A stretch of 34,871 nt of DNA, taken from assembly GCA_003157715.1 (NCBI GenBank), contig PMKK01000261.1, positions 1 through 34,871 on the forward strand, written 5' to 3'. Within the stretch, counting starts at the first letter, position 1. Every line of letters begins with the position of its first letter. Positions 32,410 through 34,871 of the stretch are shown in pieces. The stretch is from Actinomycetota bacterium. GTDB lineage: Bacteria; Actinomycetota; Thermoleophilia; UBA2241. Both the position numbers and the translations under genes were made by a program. The notes beneath the pieces were generated by a model. That model was not told the DNA's origin. It ran no database searches and was given only the letters and a program-made list of their open reading frames with translations.

Positions 32410-33273
32410 CTAGTCGCGCGTGCGGCGCCGGTAGAGGCGTCCGGCAAGCGGCACGCTGACCGCGAGAATGAGCAGCGACCAGCCCACGGCGGCCGCGACC
32501 GGATGCTGCATCGGCCAGGCCTGGATCGTAGAGGACGGGTTGGGATTGCCGAACAAGACCCGCAGGGCCGAAGCCACCGCGCTGACCGGGTTCCAGTTGG
32601 CGATCGTCGCCAGCCAGGCGGGCATGCCCTGGGTGGGAACAAAGACATTCGACACGAAGGCCAGCGGGAAGATGACGATGAACACGATGCCCTGTGCGGA
32701 TTCGGCGCCGCTGACCGCCATGCCTAGGCAAGCGTTCCCCCAGGACAGTGCGAAGCTGAACAGCAGGCCGACGCCGAGGCCCGCCAGCACCGAGACGAGG
32801 CCGGCGTCGGGACGCCAGCCGATGGCCATGCCGGTGACGACCACGATCGTGCTGCACACCGCTGCCGCGAACAGATCCGACAGCGTGCGCCCCACCAGTA
32901 TGGCGGTGGGCGACATGGGCAGCGTGCGCAGGCGATTGATGACTCCCGTGGTCAGGTCGGTGCTGAGTCCGATGGCGGTGCCCACCGACGAGGTCGTCAA
33001 GTTCATGACCAGCAGGCCGGCGAGGGCGAACTCCTTGTAGCTGCCGCCGCCCTTCAGCACCATGGCAGACCCGAAGACGTAGATGAACAGCAGCGTGAAC
33101 AGGACCGGCTGGATGGTCACGTCTGAGAGCTGCATCGGCTCGCGGCGGATGTGGATCATGTTGCGCCGCGTCATGACCCAGACGTCGCTCCACCAGGAGC
33201 GCAGGCGGGCGAAGAGCCCTGGCGTTCCGGCCCCGGCTGGTAGCGCCGCGCCGGTGGTGGTCACGGCGCTCAT
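32410..33273 (-). CDS. ABC-2 type drug/lipid exporter permease (DrrB-like)
   Basis: 287 residues with six hydrophobic segments. Soluble N-terminus, then the cytoplasmic RRNMIHIRREPMQLSDVTIQPVLFTLLFIYVFG characteristic of DrrB-type permeases, followed by RLRTLPMSPTAILVGRTLSDL and VFVPTQGMPAWLATIANWNPVSAVASALR, the conserved ABC-2 loop. It overlaps the ATPase gene by four bases (ATGA), so the pair is co-translated. With the ATPase it forms an exporter for hydrophobic compounds; daunorubicin-type export is the best-known relative, but the cargo is unknown. The C-terminus is arginine-rich (LYRRRTRD). Confidence 0.92.
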   Translation of the reverse strand: MSAVTTTGAALPAGAGTPGLFARLRSWWSDVWVMTRRNMIHIRREPMQLSDVTIQPVLFTLLFIYVFGSAMVLKGGGSYKEFALAGLLVMNLTTSSVGTAIGLSTDLTTGVINRLRTLPMSPTAILVGRTLSDLFAAAVCSTIVVVTGMAIGWRPDAGLVSVLAGLGVGLLFSFALSWGNACLGMAVSGAESAQGIVFIVIFPLAFVSNVFVPTQGMPAWLATIANWNPVSAVASALRVLFGNPNPSSTIQAWPMQHPVAAAVGWSLLILAVSVPLAGRLYRRRTRD

Positions 33274-34310
33274 GCCGACACCCCTTTCGTGATCTCACTA
33301 TCGCGGACCCCGCCGTCTTCGTGGACCGGGGTCTGGTCGTATGGCATGGCGGCGAACGCGGGATCCTCGCCGCTGGGCGCGGCCCCGGTCAGCGTGGCGA
33401 ACACGTCGTCCAGCGACGGCCGGTGGATGGCGATGTCGTCGACCAGCACTCCGGCCTGATCGAGGGCACGCAGCACGGCGATGGACAGGCCGGATTCGCT
33501 GCGCACCGGCGCCCACAGCCGGCGGCCGCCGTCGGTGACCCTGACGGCGCCGGTGGCAAACGCCTCGAGCGCCGCGGCGGCGGCGACATGGGGCTGTGTC
33601 AGCGTCGCCTCGAGCAGCTGCGAGCCGGTGGCCGCTTTGAGCTCGCGCGGCGTGCCCTGAGCGATCACGCGGCCTTTGTCGATCACCGCGATCTGGTCGG
33701 CCAGCGCGTCGGCCTCGTCCAGATACTGCGTCGTGAGCCAGAGCGTGACGCCGTCGGCGACGAGCCCCCGGATCACGCCCCACATGCGCTGCCGGCTGGT
33801 CGGATCGAGCCCCGTCGTGGGTTCGTCGAGAAAGAGCACCGGCGGCCGCATCATGAGGCTGGCGGCCAGGTCGAGGCGCCGGCGCATGCCGCCCGAGTAC
33901 CCTTTGACCACGCGGTCGGCGGCCGCGTCGAGCTCGAACTGCTCGAGCAGTTCCGTCGCCCGGCGGCGCGCCTCGGCGCGCCGCAGCCGACTGAGCTGGC
34001 CGATCATGACCAGGTTCTGGCGCCCGGTCAGGGCATCGTCGAGGGTGGCGTCCTGACCGGTCACGCCGATCGTGCGCCGTACGGCGGCGGCCTCGCCGAC
34101 CACGTCGTAGCCGGCCACCCGCGCCCGGCCGCTGTCGGGCGCCGTGAGCGTCGTCAATATGCGGACACCCGTGGTCTTGCCGGCGCCGTTCGGTCCCAGC
34201 ACACCAAGGATCGAGCCCGCGGCGACCTCGAGATCGACTTTGTCCAGCGCCTGCGTTTCTCCGTAGCGCTTTGACAGCGCCGCGGCCTCAATCATGATAG
34301 TCTTACCCAT
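33270..34310 (-). CDS. ABC exporter ATPase (DrrA-like)
   Basis: 346 residues. Walker A GPNGAGKTT (39-47), Q-loop TGQDATLDDALTGRQNL (84-100), signature YSGGM (138-142), Walker B/D-loop LFLDEPTTGLDP (159-170) and TTQYLDEADALAD for the switch region, where Gln replaces the usual His, as in DrrA. The C-terminal extension (IHRPSLDDVFATLTG, then a variable tail) is the DrrA-specific domain. ATG 34310 has TAGGTGG five bases upstream; GTG codons at 34319 and 34316 lie within that site. It is divergent from tetR, whose product probably represses it. Confidence 0.93.
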   Translation of the reverse strand: MGKTIMIEAAALSKRYGETQALDKVDLEVAAGSILGVLGPNGAGKTTGVRILTTLTAPDSGRARVAGYDVVGEAAAVRRTIGVTGQDATLDDALTGRQNLVMIGQLSRLRRAEARRRATELLEQFELDAAADRVVKGYSGGMRRRLDLAASLMMRPPVLFLDEPTTGLDPTSRQRMWGVIRGLVADGVTLWLTTQYLDEADALADQIAVIDKGRVIAQGTPRELKAATGSQLLEATLTQPHVAAAAALEAFATGAVRVTDGGRRLWAPVRSESGLSIAVLRALDQAGVLVDDIAIHRPSLDDVFATLTGAAPSGEDPAFAAMPYDQTPVHEDGGVRDSEITKGVSA

Positions 34311-34396
34311 GGACACCACCTACCGGTCGTTCAGTAAATCTGACTAACCGTAAGGTAAGTGATAACCTACCGGTTGTCAAGTAAGATCGGAATCGC
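34311..34396. promoter_or_regulatory. Divergent drrA/tetR promoter region with repeated operator-like boxes
   Basis: This AT-richer 86-base gap has a perfect minus-strand -35 (TTGACA, 34375-34380) with a weak -10 TACCTT 17 bases on. An imperfect 30-bp palindrome lies at 34346-34375 (AACCGTAAGGT / AACCTACCGGTT, 10 of 15 pairs). A direct repeat of about 21 bases occurs at 34320-34340 and 34367-34388 (CTACCGGTCGTTCAGTAA / CTACCGGTTGTCAAGTAAG). CTA[AC]CSG boxes start at 34320, 34344 and 34367, spaced 24 and 23 bases. The layout suits a TetR dimer controlling both directions. Confidence 0.6.
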
Positions 34397-34871
34397 ATGA
34401 ACGACACTCGTGATCGGATCCTCGAAGTGGCCCTCGACCTGTTCGCCGAGCAGGGCTACGACAAGACGTCGCTGCGCGAGATCGCGGAGCAGGTCGGCGT
34501 CACCAAAGCCGCGCTCTACTACCACTTCGCCAGCAAAGAGGCGATCTTGCGCGCGCTCATGGAGCCGTTCTCCGGCGTGCAGGACCTGGCGCTGGAACTG
34601 CTTCAGGGCCGGCCCACCGTCGAGGAATGGGGCAAGAGCCTCGCGGCCCTGGTCGCGTGGATACTGCCTCACCGCAAGCTGCTCGGGCTGCTCGAGAACA
34701 ACAGGGGCGCGCTCCAGGCCATGGGCCACGACCACACCCAGGACGAGACTCACCTCGCCTTCCACGAGCGTGTCGACGCGGTGTTCGGCGACGACAGCAC
34801 GCCGCTGGTCGACCGGGTACGCATGCTCGGAGCCACCGGCCTGGTGGTCGGCGTCCTGGGCTTCGCGGCCG
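34397..34871 (+). CDS. TetR family regulator (3' end outside window)
   Basis: 158 residues of a TetR repressor, open to the right edge. The N-terminal DNA-binding domain is intact: RDRILEVALDLFAEQGYDKTSLREIA, then the recognition helix VGVTKAALYYHFASKEAIL (about 34-52). The following helices (EEWGKSLAALVAWILPHRKLLGLL onward) are the ligand-binding domain, which ends incomplete. Start is ATG 34397, with a weak ribosome binding site (GTAAGATCGGA). It is divergent from the DrrAB-like exporter, so local repression of the exporter, relieved by a small hydrophobic ligand, is likely by analogy with similar pairs. Confidence 0.93.
   Translation, partial: MNDTRDRILEVALDLFAEQGYDKTSLREIAEQVGVTKAALYYHFASKEAILRALMEPFSGVQDLALELLQGRPTVEEWGKSLAALVAWILPHRKLLGLLENNRGALQAMGHDHTQDETHLAFHERVDAVFGDDSTPLVDRVRMLGATGLVVGVLGFAA

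Noticed and set aside
1..34871. tRNA, rRNA, insertion sequences, integrases or attachment sites
   Set aside because: Reading both strands I found no cloverleaf-like segment, transposase or integrase motif, or terminal inverted repeats; small structured RNAs could still be missed.

Overview
High-GC (visibly near 70%) bacterial chromosome segment. The C-terminal end of a primary sigma factor at the left edge, pervasive GTG starts, very long open frames on both strands and a Drr-type exporter with a TetR regulator all point to Actinomycetota. The sigma factor sequence and the gene content resemble Thermoleophilia (Solirubrobacterales/Gaiellales-like), but that placement is inference from memory, not from a search.

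Layout. (1) 1-652: end of rpoD and, convergent to it, a 79-residue protein with a eukaryote-style C2H2 zinc finger. (2) 861-4218: a polyprenyl-phosphate-sugar type GT2 on the minus strand, divergent from a SAM methyltransferase and a secreted clan GH-A glycosidase-like protein. (3) 4442-27448: a nearly unbroken 23-kb plus-strand surface-polysaccharide cluster in which most genes overlap by 1-14 bases. It encodes an initiating phosphoglycosyltransferase, an NDP-sugar oxidoreductase and acetyltransferase, a Wzz/BY-kinase fusion, a Wzm/Wzt ABC exporter with a glycan-binding tail on the ATPase, an FkbM methyltransferase, a Wzy/ligase-like membrane protein, five glycosyltransferases, an AsnB-type amidotransferase, a two-domain oxidoreductase, an alpha/alpha-toroid-like protein, a DUF354 protein and a UDP-GlcNAc 2-epimerase. 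A DegT/DnrJ aminotransferase (27631-28740) follows behind its own leader. (4) 28844-34310, minus strand: a DUF2723 (TMEM260/GT117-like) membrane protein, two SRPBCC proteins and a DrrA/DrrB-like ABC exporter, divergent from a TetR regulator cut by the right edge.

How the genes may work together. The oxidoreductase, acetyltransferase, aminotransferase and 2-epimerase match four of the five steps of the UDP-ManNAc(3NAc)A (WbpA/B/E/D/I) route. The 6-dehydrogenase step is not in the window. The asparagine-synthase-like protein may amidate a uronic acid, as WbpS is thought to do. The polymer would be started by the phosphoglycosyltransferase, extended by the GT4 enzymes, modified by FkbM and exported by Wzm/Wzt, with the BY-kinase/Wzz protein and Wzy-like protein giving a mixed ABC-dependent and Wzy-like gene set.

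The most unusual structural signal is non-coding. At three separate genes (861, 27448 and 28844) the stop codon lies inside a short tandem repeat of 24, 13 or 44 bp whose further copies run on downstream, so each gene end is followed by extra copies of its own last codons and stop.
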